In this document: one piece after another, positions 45,240 through 54,287 of the stretch | Layout of the letters: each line of letters begins with the position of its first letter | Numbering within the stretch: the stretch's first letter is position 1 | From: an uncultured Lachnospiraceae bacterium | GTDB lineage: Bacteria > Bacillota > Clostridia > Lachnospirales > Lachnospiraceae | Direction: 5' to 3' | Assembly (NCBI GenBank): GCA_910577115.1 | Contig: CAJTMC010000009.1 | Location: 39,146-103,145 of the forward strand | Length of the DNA stretch: 64,000 nt | Position numbers and translations under genes: made by a program | Notes under the pieces: model-generated | Database searches by the model: none | The model's input: the letters and a program-made list of their open reading frames with translations, nothing else | Told to the model about the DNA's origin: nothing

Positions 45240-46298
45240 ATGAATTGGGAAAATAACGTACGCAAAGTTGTACCCTATGTGGCAGGGGAACAGCCCCAAA
45301 ATAACAATGTCATAAAGCTGAACACAAACGAATGCCCTTATCCGCCGGCGCCTGAGGTACAAAGCGTGCTGCATGGGTTTGACTCTTGTTTACTGCGCAA
45401 GTATCCCGACCCGGATGTATCGGAGCTTGCAGCCGCACTTGCAAAAAGACATGGACTCTCGAAAGAACAAGTGTTTGTCGGCGTGGGTTCGGACGATGTG
45501 CTGGCAATGTCGTTTCTTACCTTTTTCAACTCTGACAAACCAATACTGTTTCCTGATATTACATATTCATTTTATGATGTATGGGCAGATTTATACAAAA
45601 TTCCATATGAATGTCAGCCGTTAGATGAAAATTTCCGCATCAGAAAAGAAGACTATCAAAAACAAAACGGCGGTATCGTCATTGCAAATCCCAATGCGCC
45701 GACCGGAGTATGGGAAGCGCCTTCCTTTTTTGAGGAAATCGTAAAAGCAAATCCGGATTCGGTGGTGATTGTCGATGAGGCCTACGTGGATTTTGGCGGG
45801 GAAAGCTGTGTGCCGCTGATCGAAAAGTATGAGAATCTGCTTGTCGTACAGACGTTCTCAAAATCGCGTGCACTGGCAGGACTGCGAATCGGCTATGCGA
45901 TGGGCAGCGAAAAACTGATCCGGTACTTAAATGATGTAAAGTTTTCCTTTAATTCCTATACCATGAATGGTGTGACAATCAAGGCGGGCGTCGCATCGGT
46001 GGAGAATGAGGAGTATTTTAGGCGCATTACGGCAAAAATAATGGAAACAAGGGAAAATACAAAAAAGCGTTTGGCGGAGCTGGACTTTATTTTTCCGGAT
46101 TCCAAGACAAACTTTATTTTTGCATCGCATAAGCATGTGCCGGCACAGGAAATTTTTGATGCACTGCGAAAGAATGAAATCTATGTCAGACACTGGAACA
46201 AGCCGCGCATCGAAAACTATCTGCGGATTTCTGTTGGTACGGACGAGGAGATGAAAACAGTACTTGATTTTTTGGAGAATTATTTAAAAGAGAAATAG
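45240..46298 (+). CDS. hisC: Histidinol-phosphate aminotransferase
   Basis: 352 residues, fold-type I PLP enzyme. KLNTNECPYPPAPEV near residue 29, NPNAPTG near residue 149, VDEAYVDFGG near residue 180 and the PLP lysine in QTFSKSRALAGLRIGY near residue 209 fit HisC, which converts imidazole acetol phosphate to histidinol phosphate. Other aminotransferases of this family could share these motifs and no other his gene is near. Two in-frame ATGs: 45225 right behind GAAAGGAGC and 45240, which gives the usual MNWENNVRKV start. Confidence 0.87.
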   Translation: MNWENNVRKVVPYVAGEQPQNNNVIKLNTNECPYPPAPEVQSVLHGFDSCLLRKYPDPDVSELAAALAKRHGLSKEQVFVGVGSDDVLAMSFLTFFNSDKPILFPDITYSFYDVWADLYKIPYECQPLDENFRIRKEDYQKQNGGIVIANPNAPTGVWEAPSFFEEIVKANPDSVVIVDEAYVDFGGESCVPLIEKYENLLVVQTFSKSRALAGLRIGYAMGSEKLIRYLNDVKFSFNSYTMNGVTIKAGVASVENEEYFRRITAKIMETRENTKKRLAELDFIFPDSKTNFIFASHKHVPAQEIFDALRKNEIYVRHWNKPRIENYLRISVGTDEEMKTVLDFLENYLKEK

Positions 46299-46316
46299 AA
46301 GGAGCAGGATTATTTT

Positions 46317-47174
46317 ATGAAAGAATTTATTTTGAACATTCTACGCGGAATCGTAATCGGAATTTCAAACGTCATTCCGGGCGTGAGCGGCGGTACAATG
46401 ATGGTGTCAATGGGCATCTATGACAGACTGATTTTGGTGCTGACACATTTTGTCAAGCGGATGAAGGAGGCGGTTGCGCTTCTTGTTCCGATTGCAATTG
46501 GCATGCTGCTTGCAATCGCGCTTTTTGCAAAGCTGTTTTCGGAGGTGCTTTTCCCGCGGTTTCCGCTGCAGACAAATCTGTTTTTTATCGGTTTGATTTT
46601 AGGAGGACTTCCCATTATTTACAGGAAAGTAAAGGGCGTTTCCATTAAGCTTCCGCAAGTACTTGCCTTTTTACTGTTTTTTATGCTGGTAACCGTACTG
46701 GCTGTTGTGGGTGAGGGAGGCGGTGCAGATGCGGATATTACGCTGAGTATAGGAAATGTGCTGAAGCTGTTTTTTGTCGGTGTGGTTGCGGCAGCGACAA
46801 TGGTAATCCCCGGTGTAAGCGGCTCAATGATTATGATGATTTTAGGGTATTACAATACAATTATTGATACAATCAATGCGTGTATTGATGCACTCAGGGC
46901 ATTTGATATTCCTGCGCTTTTGGATACGTTTATCGTGCTTGTGCCCTTTGGCATCGGCGTCGTAATCGGAATTGTGGCAGTGGCAAAGCTAGTGGAGTTT
47001 ATGCTCAAAAAATTTCCGGCAGTTACCTATTGGGCAATTATCGGCTTAATTGTGGCATCGCCAATTGCGATTTTGATTATGATGGAAATCGGAACCATTG
47101 GCGTGATAGAGATTCTTTCCGGTGTCATTTTACTGGCAGCAGGCTTTTGCATCTCAATGAAAATCGGAGCCTGA
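46317..47174 (+). CDS. DUF368 membrane protein, probable polyprenyl-phosphate transporter
   Basis: 285 residues, eight or so spans. The two half signatures VIPGVSGGTM near residue 19 and VIPGVSGSMIMMILGYY near residue 163 define DUF368. Members (PopT) were reported to recycle undecaprenyl phosphate across the membrane, which fits a cell-wall role. ATG 46317 follows GAAGGAGC by 12 bases. hisC is 18 bases upstream and the methyltransferase starts 1 base after its stop, so they are cotranscribed. Confidence 0.85.
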   Translation: MKEFILNILRGIVIGISNVIPGVSGGTMMVSMGIYDRLILVLTHFVKRMKEAVALLVPIAIGMLLAIALFAKLFSEVLFPRFPLQTNLFFIGLILGGLPIIYRKVKGVSIKLPQVLAFLLFFMLVTVLAVVGEGGGADADITLSIGNVLKLFFVGVVAAATMVIPGVSGSMIMMILGYYNTIIDTINACIDALRAFDIPALLDTFIVLVPFGIGVVIGIVAVAKLVEFMLKKFPAVTYWAIIGLIVASPIAILIMMEIGTIGVIEILSGVILLAAGFCISMKIGA

Positions 47175-47175
47175 T

Positions 47176-47946
47176 ATGAAGGAATATACAGGATTTGCGG
47201 CAGTGTACGACCGCTTTATGGACGAAACACCGTATGATGTGTGGTGTGAAAACATCGTGCGTGAGCTTGGCAGGCACGATATCAAGGACGGGCTTGTGCT
47301 GGAGCTTGGCTGCGGCACAGGCTGCATGACAGAACTCCTTGCGGGGAAAGGCTATGACATGATCGGCATTGACATGTCAGATGAAATGCTAAACCTTGCA
47401 GCCGGCAAACGGGAACAGTCAGGGCATGATATCCTATACCTCAATCAGGACATGCGGGAATTTGAGCTGTACGGCACAGTGCGTGCGGTGGTGAGCGTAT
47501 GCGACAGCATGAATTACCTGCTTGCCAAGGAAGATGTAATTGCGTGCTTCCGGCTCGTGAACAATTACCTTGATCCCGGCGGAATTTTTATGTTTGACTT
47601 TAATACCAAATATAAATATGAAACAATCGGCGATGCAACGATTGCGGAAAATAGAGAGGAATGCAGCTTTATATGGGAGAATTTTTACGACAAAGATAGC
47701 TGCATCAATGAGTATGACCTTACCATATTTGTGAGAAACGAAGAAGTTTCTGAAGGTGGACAGGAGCTTTTTTTGCGTTTTTCGGAGGCACATTTTCAGC
47801 GGGGCTACACGCTTGCAGAAATGAAAGAAATGGTTCAGGCGGCAGAACTGGAGTTTGTGCGGGCATACGATGCCGATACGCTTTTGGAAGTTACGGACAC
47901 AAGCGAAAGGATATACTGTATTGCAAGGGAGAAGGGCAAAAAATAA
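47176..47946 (+). CDS. SAM-dependent methyltransferase, class I
   Basis: 256 residues. GFAAVYDRFMDETPYDVWCE opens the protein and LELGCGTGCMTELLA near residue 36 is the SAM-binding loop; IGIDMSDEML and VVSVCDSMNYL follow in the usual order. A small-molecule substrate is likely, not defined by sequence. It starts 1 base after DUF368 with CGGAG inside that gene as SD. Confidence 0.82.
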   Translation: MKEYTGFAAVYDRFMDETPYDVWCENIVRELGRHDIKDGLVLELGCGTGCMTELLAGKGYDMIGIDMSDEMLNLAAGKREQSGHDILYLNQDMREFELYGTVRAVVSVCDSMNYLLAKEDVIACFRLVNNYLDPGGIFMFDFNTKYKYETIGDATIAENREECSFIWENFYDKDSCINEYDLTIFVRNEEVSEGGQELFLRFSEAHFQRGYTLAEMKEMVQAAELEFVRAYDADTLLEVTDTSERIYCIAREKGKK

Positions 47947-47975
47947 ATGCCTAAGCCTACAGGCTGAGAAAGGAG
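47947..47975 (+). repeat. Remnant of the intergenic element, copy G (upstream of hslO)
   Basis: TGCCTAAGC and GGCTGAGAAAGGAG (47948-47976) match the loop and tail of copy F (GTGCCTAAGC, GACTGAGAAAGGAG), but the hairpin arms are gone. A short AGCC/GGCT stem is left. Confidence 0.4.
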
Positions 47976-47989
47976 AAGAAAGGATTATA

Positions 47990-48871
47990 ATGAGCGATTA
48001 TATTGTGAGGGCAACCGCGGCAAATGCGCAGATACGTGCTTTTGCAGTTACGTCCAAAGAGCTTGTCGAAAAAGCAAGACGCATTCATAACACCAGTCCG
48101 GTAATAACGGCGGGGCTTGGAAGGCTGCTTACGGCAGCAGCGATGATGGGAAGCATGTTAAAGGGAGAAAAAGACGTGCTTACAATGCAGATACACTGTG
48201 ACGGTCCGGTAAGGGGGCTTACGGTAAATGCCGATTCTCATGCAAACGTAAAAGGCGCGGCATTGGAGCCGCAGGTCATGCTGCCCCCGAATGCGCTTGG
48301 AAAGTTAGATGTCGGCGGCGCTGTCGGAAACGGAATTTTGAGTGTTATCAAGGATATGGGTTTAAAAGAACCTTATGTGGGACAAACTCAAATACAGACA
48401 GGAGAAATTGCAGAGGATCTGACTTATTACTTTGCAACTTCGGAACAAGTGCCTTCTGCTGTCGGCCTTGGCGTGCTTATGGAGAAGGACAATACGGTCA
48501 GACAGGCGGGCGGCTTCATTATACAGTTAATGCCTTTTGCGCAGGACGAGACAATCGGCGCGCTTGAGGAAAAGCTTGGGACAATGGACAGCGTGACAAA
48601 CATTCTCAATGCGGGAAATACGCCGGAGCAGCTTTTGGAAATCCTTTTGGGCGATTTGGGGCTGGAAATTAATGATACAATCCCCACACAGTATGTATGC
48701 GACTGCAGCCGCGAGCGTGTGGAGCGGGCGATTATGAGTATCGGAAAAAAAGATATTCAGGAAATGATAAACGATGCAAAGCCTGTGGAGGTAAGATGTC
48801 AGTTCTGTGATAAAATTTATAACTTTGAGGTTGCGGATTTAGAGGAGCTGTTAAAAGCGGGAAAAGCCTGA
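47990..48871 (+). CDS. hslO: Redox-regulated chaperone Hsp33
   Basis: 293 residues. The C-terminal zinc site CDC near residue 235 and CQFC near residue 268 (C-x-C ... C-x2-C) is the redox switch; oxidation releases zinc and exposes the holdase surface against unfolded proteins. The N-terminal DYIVRATAANAQIRAFAV and the VLTMQIHCDGPVRGLTVNAD stretch are standard. ATG 47990 follows GAAAGGA by 6 bases. nadE begins 19 bases after its stop. Confidence 0.94.
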   Translation: MSDYIVRATAANAQIRAFAVTSKELVEKARRIHNTSPVITAGLGRLLTAAAMMGSMLKGEKDVLTMQIHCDGPVRGLTVNADSHANVKGAALEPQVMLPPNALGKLDVGGAVGNGILSVIKDMGLKEPYVGQTQIQTGEIAEDLTYYFATSEQVPSAVGLGVLMEKDNTVRQAGGFIIQLMPFAQDETIGALEEKLGTMDSVTNILNAGNTPEQLLEILLGDLGLEINDTIPTQYVCDCSRERVERAIMSIGKKDIQEMINDAKPVEVRCQFCDKIYNFEVADLEELLKAGKA

Positions 48872-48890
48872 AAGGAGCATGGTTACAAAA

Positions 48891-50813
48891 ATGGTAGACG
48901 GTTTTATAAAAGTGGCGGCAGCCACACCAAAGATAAAGGTAGCGGATACCGCGTACAATGCCCAGGAAATAACAAATATGATTTTGGAGGCAGACAGCGC
49001 AGGCGCGAAAATCATTGTCCTTCCGGAGCTTTGCATCACAGGATATACCTGCAGCGACTTGTTTTTGCAGGATAAGCTTTTGCAGGAGGCAAAAAAAGAA
49101 CTCTATCATATTGCGGAGAATACGAAAGATACCGACGCGCTTGTGTTTGTAGGGCTTCCGATAGAAAGGGAGCAAAAGCTCTACAACGCGGCGGCAGTCA
49201 TAAAAAGCGGGGAAATCCTCGCGTTCGTTCCAAAAGAAAAGATACCATCCTATGCGGAGTTTTATGAGGCAAGGCATTTTGCGTCCGGAAATGGTATTGT
49301 GCAGGGCGCGGCAGACAGCAATGATGAAGTTCCCTTTGGAACAGATATTCTGTTTGCCTGTGACAATGTGGAAGGACTTGTCGCCGCGTGTGAAATTTGT
49401 GAAGATGTGTGGTCAGCCAACACGCCAGGTACACGCCATGCGCTTGCGGGCGCAGATGTGATTGTAAATCTGTCGGCGAGTAACGACCTGGTTGGAAAGG
49501 ACACCTACAGACAAGAGCTGGTAAAAGCGACAAGCGCAAGGCTTTTGAGTGCCTATATCTATGCGAGCGCGGGAGATGGGGAGTCCACGCAGGACGTCGT
49601 ATACAGCGGGCATAACATTATTGCGGAGAACGGTACAGTGCTTGCGGAAAGCAAACCGTTTACTACGGGAATTTTATATACGGATATTGATATACAGAAG
49701 CTTCGCATGGAGCGCAGGCGCATGACAACCTTTGTGCCTGAAAATGACCGTCCTTACCTTGTTGTTTCCTTTCATTATGAAAAAAAAGAAAAAACAGAAC
49801 TTACAAGAACCTTTTACCGTACGCCTTTTGTACCGACCGACAAAAATACAAGGACAAAGCGCTGTGAGCAGATTCTTTCCATACAGGCAAATGGATTAAA
49901 AAAGCGTTTGGAGCACACAAACGCAAAGACGGCGGTTATTGGCATTTCGGGTGGGCTGGACTCTACACTTGCGCTGCTTGTGACAGTGCGGGCGTTTGAT
50001 GCGCTGGGACTGGAGCGGAATGCGATTAAGGCCGTAACGATGCCCTGCTTTGGAACGACAGACAGAACATTCGACAATGCCTGCAAGCTTGCGAAGGCGT
50101 GCGGTGCGGAGTTGATAGAAGTGGATATCAAAAAAGCGGTGCTGCAGCATTTTGAAGATATCGGTCAAAATTCGGACGACCATGATGTGACTTATGAAAA
50201 CGGTCAGGCACGCGAGAGAACACAAGTTCTTATGGATCTTGCCAATAAGATAAACGGACTTGTAATTGGAACGGGAGACATGTCGGAGCTTGCGCTTGGC
50301 TGGGCGACCTACAACGGAGACCACATGTCAATGTACGGGGTAAACGTGGGTGTGCCAAAGACGCTGGTACGTCATCTTGTGCAGTACTACGCTGATACCT
50401 GCAATCATCAGGAGATGACAGCCGTCCTTTTGGACGTGATTGATACCCCTGTCAGTCCTGAGCTTCTGCCGCCCGAAAGCAATGGCAAAATATCCCAAAA
50501 AACAGAGGATCTAGTAGGTCCCTATGAGCTGCACGATTTTTTCCTTTATTATATGCTCCGGTGCAGTTATCCTCCCTCAAAGGTATACCGCATCGCAGTA
50601 CAGACCTTCAAGGGAGAATATGACGCAGATGTCATTTTAAAGTGGCTCAAAACCTTTTACAGAAGATTTTTTGCGCAGCAGTTTAAGCGTTCCTGCCTTC
50701 CAGACGGGCCAAAGGTTGGAAGTGTTGCACTCTCGCCGAGGGGCGATTTGCGAATGCCCTCGGACGCATGTGCACGCATATGGCTGGATGAACTTGAGCA
50801 GATTAGTAAATAG
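48891..50813 (+). CDS. nadE: Glutamine-dependent NAD+ synthetase
   Basis: 640 residues. The N-terminal nitrilase-type glutaminase has Glu in LPELCITGYTC near residue 47, Lys in PKEKIPSYAEFYE near residue 116 and Cys in ACEICEDVW near residue 172. The C-terminal synthetase has the PP-loop GISGGLDSTLALL near residue 349 and GTGDMSELALGWATYNGDHM near residue 463. It amidates nicotinate adenine dinucleotide. ATG 48879 is one base from AAAGGAG; ATG 48891 gives the usual MVDGFIKVAAATP start. It overlaps the minus-strand gene by 11 bases at the tail. Confidence 0.94.
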   Translation: MVDGFIKVAAATPKIKVADTAYNAQEITNMILEADSAGAKIIVLPELCITGYTCSDLFLQDKLLQEAKKELYHIAENTKDTDALVFVGLPIEREQKLYNAAAVIKSGEILAFVPKEKIPSYAEFYEARHFASGNGIVQGAADSNDEVPFGTDILFACDNVEGLVAACEICEDVWSANTPGTRHALAGADVIVNLSASNDLVGKDTYRQELVKATSARLLSAYIYASAGDGESTQDVVYSGHNIIAENGTVLAESKPFTTGILYTDIDIQKLRMERRRMTTFVPENDRPYLVVSFHYEKKEKTELTRTFYRTPFVPTDKNTRTKRCEQILSIQANGLKKRLEHTNAKTAVIGISGGLDSTLALLVTVRAFDALGLERNAIKAVTMPCFGTTDRTFDNACKLAKACGAELIEVDIKKAVLQHFEDIGQNSDDHDVTYENGQARERTQVLMDLANKINGLVIGTGDMSELALGWATYNGDHMSMYGVNVGVPKTLVRHLVQYYADTCNHQEMTAVLLDVIDTPVSPELLPPESNGKISQKTEDLVGPYELHDFFLYYMLRCSYPPSKVYRIAVQTFKGEYDADVILKWLKTFYRRFFAQQFKRSCLPDGPKVGSVALSPRGDLRMPSDACARIWLDELEQISK

Positions 50814-51318
50814 TGCTCATATCAGGCGAGTCGGCGTTTTCCGACGCGAGCGCCTTGTCAAGCGTCGTGCTGATTGCCTGCATCAGCAGCATCGCAGTAT
50901 AGCGGTTTTCGTCGGTATAGTTGATTCCTTCAAGACTCTGGGTTTCCAAAATACTTGCCGAAAGCTCGCTCAAAGTTGGCTGCATCAGCGGATAGAGCGT
51001 GGAAACCGATTCATCGAGGTTTACGAGCATAATGGAATTAATGTGGTCTGCATCAACTGTAATTTGAAGTTCCACGTTTGAATTTCCGAGCTTGATCGCG
51101 CTGCTGTAAACGCCGGGCACATACCGGCCGGCAGAAGACTCGCCGGAGCTTTGCGGTTCTGTTTCCGATTCCGCATCTTCACGCTCCACTGCAACTTCCT
51201 TTTGTGGAACAAAAAGTGACACAGCTGTCATTATTATAAGTACACTTATCACGATAAGCACAAGTGCATAGACTAATTCCTTTGAACGAAGGACAACGAT
51301 TTTTGTATTAGAGCTCAT
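50803..51318 (-). CDS. Single-span extracytoplasmic protein with FMN-bind-like domain
   Basis: 171 residues. One membrane span near residues 15-36, an acidic linker, then a domain with GVYSSAIKLGNSNVELQITV, VDADHINSIMLVN and a helix ending TTLDKAL, which follows the FMN-binding domain pattern of RnfG/NqrC-like proteins. The SGATxTS site for covalent FMN is not present (QSLEGINYTDENRYTA is there instead), so flavin attachment is unlikely. Start ATG 51318 is 8 bases past GGAG. It converges on nadE. Confidence 0.65.
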   Translation of the reverse strand: MSSNTKIVVLRSKELVYALVLIVISVLIIMTAVSLFVPQKEVAVEREDAESETEPQSSGESSAGRYVPGVYSSAIKLGNSNVELQITVDADHINSIMLVNLDESVSTLYPLMQPTLSELSASILETQSLEGINYTDENRYTAMLLMQAISTTLDKALASENADSPDMSTIY

Positions 51319-51441
51319 GGGCAGGACTCCGTTTCATTCTTTTTACTAAGGTATGAGACAGCAGAATGGTTTATGCATAAATGATTTGAGGAAAGAGGAG
51401 AAAAAGTACCTGCACGCTAAGAAAGGAGCATGGTTATAGAT

Positions 51442-52776
51442 ATGGCAAAGTATACAAAACAGGATATCATTGATTTGGTTGCAGAGGAGGACGTGGAGTT
51501 TATCCGCCTGCAGTTTACGGATATTGAAGGGAATTTTAAGAATGTGGCGATTACGGCGGGGCAGCTCGAAAAAGCGCTTGGAAATGACTGCATGTTTGAC
51601 TGCTCGCTCGTTGAAGGGATGCTCCCTACCGATAATGCGGATATGTATCTGTATCCGGATTTGGATACCTTTACGATTTTCCCATGGAGACCGCAGCAGG
51701 GGAAGGTGGCGCGTTTTATCTGCGACGTATATCGTGCGGACCGTACGCCTTTTGAGGGCGACTGCCGCTACATATTAAAGAAAGCGATTCAGCGGGCTGC
51801 CGATATGGGATACACCTTTGAGGTGGGGCCGGAGTGCGAATTCTTCCTTTTCAATGCGGACGAAAACGGAAGGCCGACGACCAACACTGACGAACAGGCA
51901 GGTTTTTTCGATATGGGACCGCTTGACAATGGGGAGAATGCAAGAAGGGATATCGTGCTCACCTTAGAGGATATGGGCTTTGATGTGGAGGCAAGCCATC
52001 ACGAAAAGGCGCCCTCGCAGCACGAGGTGGATTTCCGCTATGACGAGGCGCTTGTCACAGCGGACAATATCATGACCTTTAAGCTCGCAGTCAAAACCAT
52101 AGCAAAACGATACGGGCTTCATGCAACGTTCATGCCAAAGCCAAGAAAGGAATTCTGCGGTTCGGGAATGCACATCAACATGTCGTTGACGAAGAACGGA
52201 AAAAATGTGTTCCACGATCCGGACGGAAAGAACAAGCTAAGCCGCGAGGCATATTATTTTATGGGTGGATTGTTGAAGCATGTTAAGGGAATCTGTGCAG
52301 TGACAAATCCGCTGGTAAATTCCTACAAGCGGCTAAAGCCCGGATTTGAGGCTCCTGTCTATATTGCATGGAGTACGGTTGGCGCCAATAGCCTGATTCG
52401 TATTCCGAACATCAGAGGGAAGCACACAAGAATTGAGCTTCGAAGTCCCGATCCTTCGGCAAATCCGTATCTGGCAATCGCATCATGTCTTGTGGCGGGG
52501 CTTGACGGGATTCAAAATAAAATCGAACCCCAAATGGAGGAAGTGCGTGACAATATCAATTTCATTTCGGAGGAAGAGGCAAAAAAACGCGGCATTGAAA
52601 AGCTTCCCACAGATCTCCTTCAGGCATGTGACGAGATGAAAAAGGATCCGCTTTTGCGCGAATTGATCGGAGAGCGTGTGTTTGGACAGCTTTATGATTC
52701 CAAGATAGCGGCATGGAAGGAGTATGACGCGCAGGTTACAGCGTGGGAAATCGCGTCGTATCTATACAAAATTTAG
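51442..52776 (+). CDS. glnA: Glutamine synthetase, type I
   Basis: 444 residues. QFTDIEGNFKNVAI near residue 27, VGPECEFFLF near residue 128, HHEKAPSQHEVDFRYD near residue 183, GSGMHINMSLTKNGKN near residue 236 and NIRGKHTRIELRSPDPSANP near residue 318 form the complete active site of the short GSI-alpha type. It condenses glutamate and ammonia. ATG 51430 touches AAAGGAGC; ATG 51442 gives the usual MAKYTKQDI start. The ANTAR protein follows after 39 bases. The leader ends in the element-type tail CTGCACGCTAAGAAAGGAG. Confidence 0.94.
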   Translation: MAKYTKQDIIDLVAEEDVEFIRLQFTDIEGNFKNVAITAGQLEKALGNDCMFDCSLVEGMLPTDNADMYLYPDLDTFTIFPWRPQQGKVARFICDVYRADRTPFEGDCRYILKKAIQRAADMGYTFEVGPECEFFLFNADENGRPTTNTDEQAGFFDMGPLDNGENARRDIVLTLEDMGFDVEASHHEKAPSQHEVDFRYDEALVTADNIMTFKLAVKTIAKRYGLHATFMPKPRKEFCGSGMHINMSLTKNGKNVFHDPDGKNKLSREAYYFMGGLLKHVKGICAVTNPLVNSYKRLKPGFEAPVYIAWSTVGANSLIRIPNIRGKHTRIELRSPDPSANPYLAIASCLVAGLDGIQNKIEPQMEEVRDNINFISEEEAKKRGIEKLPTDLLQACDEMKKDPLLRELIGERVFGQLYDSKIAAWKEYDAQVTAWEIASYLYKI

Positions 52777-52815
52777 GACACCTTTCAGGGCAGTGTGTGA
52801 ATTGGAGGTGTACCG

Positions 52816-53358
52816 TTGACAAATATCATCGTGGCTTTTGCTAAAATAGAGGAGGCAAAAAGTGTCAAAAATATTTTGGTGAAAAATGGGTTTAGCGTGA
52901 CGGCTGTCTGCACTTCGGGCGCACAGGCGCTCGAGTTTGCGGATGAGTTTCACTATGGTGTGATTATTTCGGGATTTCGGCTTGCAGATATGATTTGTGT
53001 GGAGCTGAAAAACAATATCCCGACAGGGTTTGACATGCTGGTAATGGCGCCGCAGAGAATGCTTTCGGAGGTGGCAGGCACAGGCATTATGGGGCTTGCA
53101 ATGCCGCTGAAGGTGCATGAGCTTGTCAGCACAGTCGGCATGATGTCGCAGGAAGCCGTCCGCCGCAAGAAAAAACAGAAGGAAAAGCCAAAGGTGCGCA
53201 ATGCGGAGGACGAGGCAGTCATTCAAAATGCAAAGCTGCTTTTGATGGAGCGGAACAATATGACAGAAGAGGAAGCGCACCGCTATCTTTTGAAGCGCAG
53301 CATGGACAACAGCGTCAGTCTTGTGGAAACGGCGCAGATGCTGCTGGCCCTCAATTAG
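52816..53358 (+). CDS. ANTAR-domain regulator with degenerate receiver domain
   Basis: 180 residues. The N-terminal 115 residues look like a receiver fold, but the phospho-acceptor Asp is replaced in VIISGFRLADM near residue 54 and the acidic pair at the start is missing, so it is probably not phosphorylated. The C-terminal helices, residues 132-178 (AKLLLMERNNMTEEEAHRYL and LVETAQMLL), are an ANTAR RNA-binding domain, which prevents transcription termination at two-hairpin RNA sites. Position right after glnA matches clostridial NitR-type regulators of nitrogen genes. TTG 52816 lies 6 bases past GGAGGT. Confidence 0.85.
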   Translation: MTNIIVAFAKIEEAKSVKNILVKNGFSVTAVCTSGAQALEFADEFHYGVIISGFRLADMICVELKNNIPTGFDMLVMAPQRMLSEVAGTGIMGLAMPLKVHELVSTVGMMSQEAVRRKKKQKEKPKVRNAEDEAVIQNAKLLLMERNNMTEEEAHRYLLKRSMDNSVSLVETAQMLLALN

Positions 53359-53375
53359 AGAGAAATCCCCGCTTA

Positions 53376-53418
53376 CAAGCTTGTGCAGCCGCAGGCTTGC
53401 AGGTTGTGGTCAAATGGA
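53376..53418 (+). repeat. Intergenic element, copy H (upstream of dapF)
   Basis: Only hairpin 2 is left: CAAGCTTGTG (53376-53385) with CGCAGGCTTG (53390-53399), two G-U pairs, loop CAGC. GCAGGTTGTGG and ATGGAGG follow. Compared with copies C and I, a T-A pair has become C-G, a compensatory change. Confidence 0.65.
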
Positions 53419-53426
53419 GGTTCGAT

Positions 53427-54278
53427 ATGAAATTTACAAAGATGCATGGTTGTGGGAACGATTATGTGTATATAAACGGCATTCAGGAACAGATTGCGCC
53501 CGACAAAAAGCCGGAGCTTGTGCGAAAGCTCAGCGACAGGCATTTCGGCATCGGCGGAGATGGCGTGATTTTTATCAATCAGGGAAAAAATGCCGAATTT
53601 GAAATGGAAATGTACAATGCGGACGGCAGCCGTGCGCAGATGTGCGGAAACGGTATCCGCTGTGTGGCAAAATATGTTTATGACTATGGTCTGACAGATA
53701 AAACCAGTATCACGATAGAAAGCTTTGGAAGCGTGAAATATTTAGAGCTGACTGTGGGGAAGGATAACAAGGTAGAACGCGTGCGCGTGAATATGGGAGC
53801 GCCTGTTTTAAAGGCTGCCGACGTGCCTGTGATTTCCGAACAGGATCAGGCAATCGGTGAAGAAATTTGCGTGAATGGGAAAAGCTGGAACATGACGTGT
53901 GTCTCTATGGGAAATCCGCATGCGGTTGTGTTTGTGGAGGATATTGATGATATGCGCAGCTTTGATTTGGAGAGCGTGGGGTGCTATTTTGAAAATCATG
54001 AGCGTTTTCCGGAGCGGACGAACACAGAGTTTGTGCGCATCATTGACAAAAATAATGTGCAGATGCGCGTATGGGAGCGTGGGACAGGCGAGACGCTTGC
54101 CTGCGGAACGGGCTGCTGCGCTACGGCAGTGGCAGGCGTGCTGAACGGATTGACAGACACAAAAGTCAATGTGCACGTTTTGGGTGGAACGATTACATGC
54201 GAGTGGGACAGGGAAGACAATCTTGTCTATATGACAGGCCCTGCCGCGACAGTGTTTGACGGCGAAATCGAAGTATAG
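53427..54278 (+). CDS. dapF: Diaminopimelate epimerase
   Basis: Converts LL- to meso-diaminopimelate for lysine and peptidoglycan. 283 residues with catalytic cysteines in MCGNGIRC near residue 73 and ACGTGCCATA near residue 225, plus FTKMHGCGNDY at the start and GNPHAVVFVED near residue 158. ATG 53427 follows TGGAGG by 6 bases. The acyltransferase gene begins 9 bases later, which suggests a wall-related transcript. Confidence 0.94.
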   Translation: MKFTKMHGCGNDYVYINGIQEQIAPDKKPELVRKLSDRHFGIGGDGVIFINQGKNAEFEMEMYNADGSRAQMCGNGIRCVAKYVYDYGLTDKTSITIESFGSVKYLELTVGKDNKVERVRVNMGAPVLKAADVPVISEQDQAIGEEICVNGKSWNMTCVSMGNPHAVVFVEDIDDMRSFDLESVGCYFENHERFPERTNTEFVRIIDKNNVQMRVWERGTGETLACGTGCCATAVAGVLNGLTDTKVNVHVLGGTITCEWDREDNLVYMTGPAATVFDGEIEV

Positions 54279-54287
54279 GAGGATAAA

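Noticed and set aside
51319..51441. ANTAR target (two hairpins with hexaloops) before glnA
   Set aside because: I could not find a pair of stems with six-base loops and the expected A and G positions in this leader.
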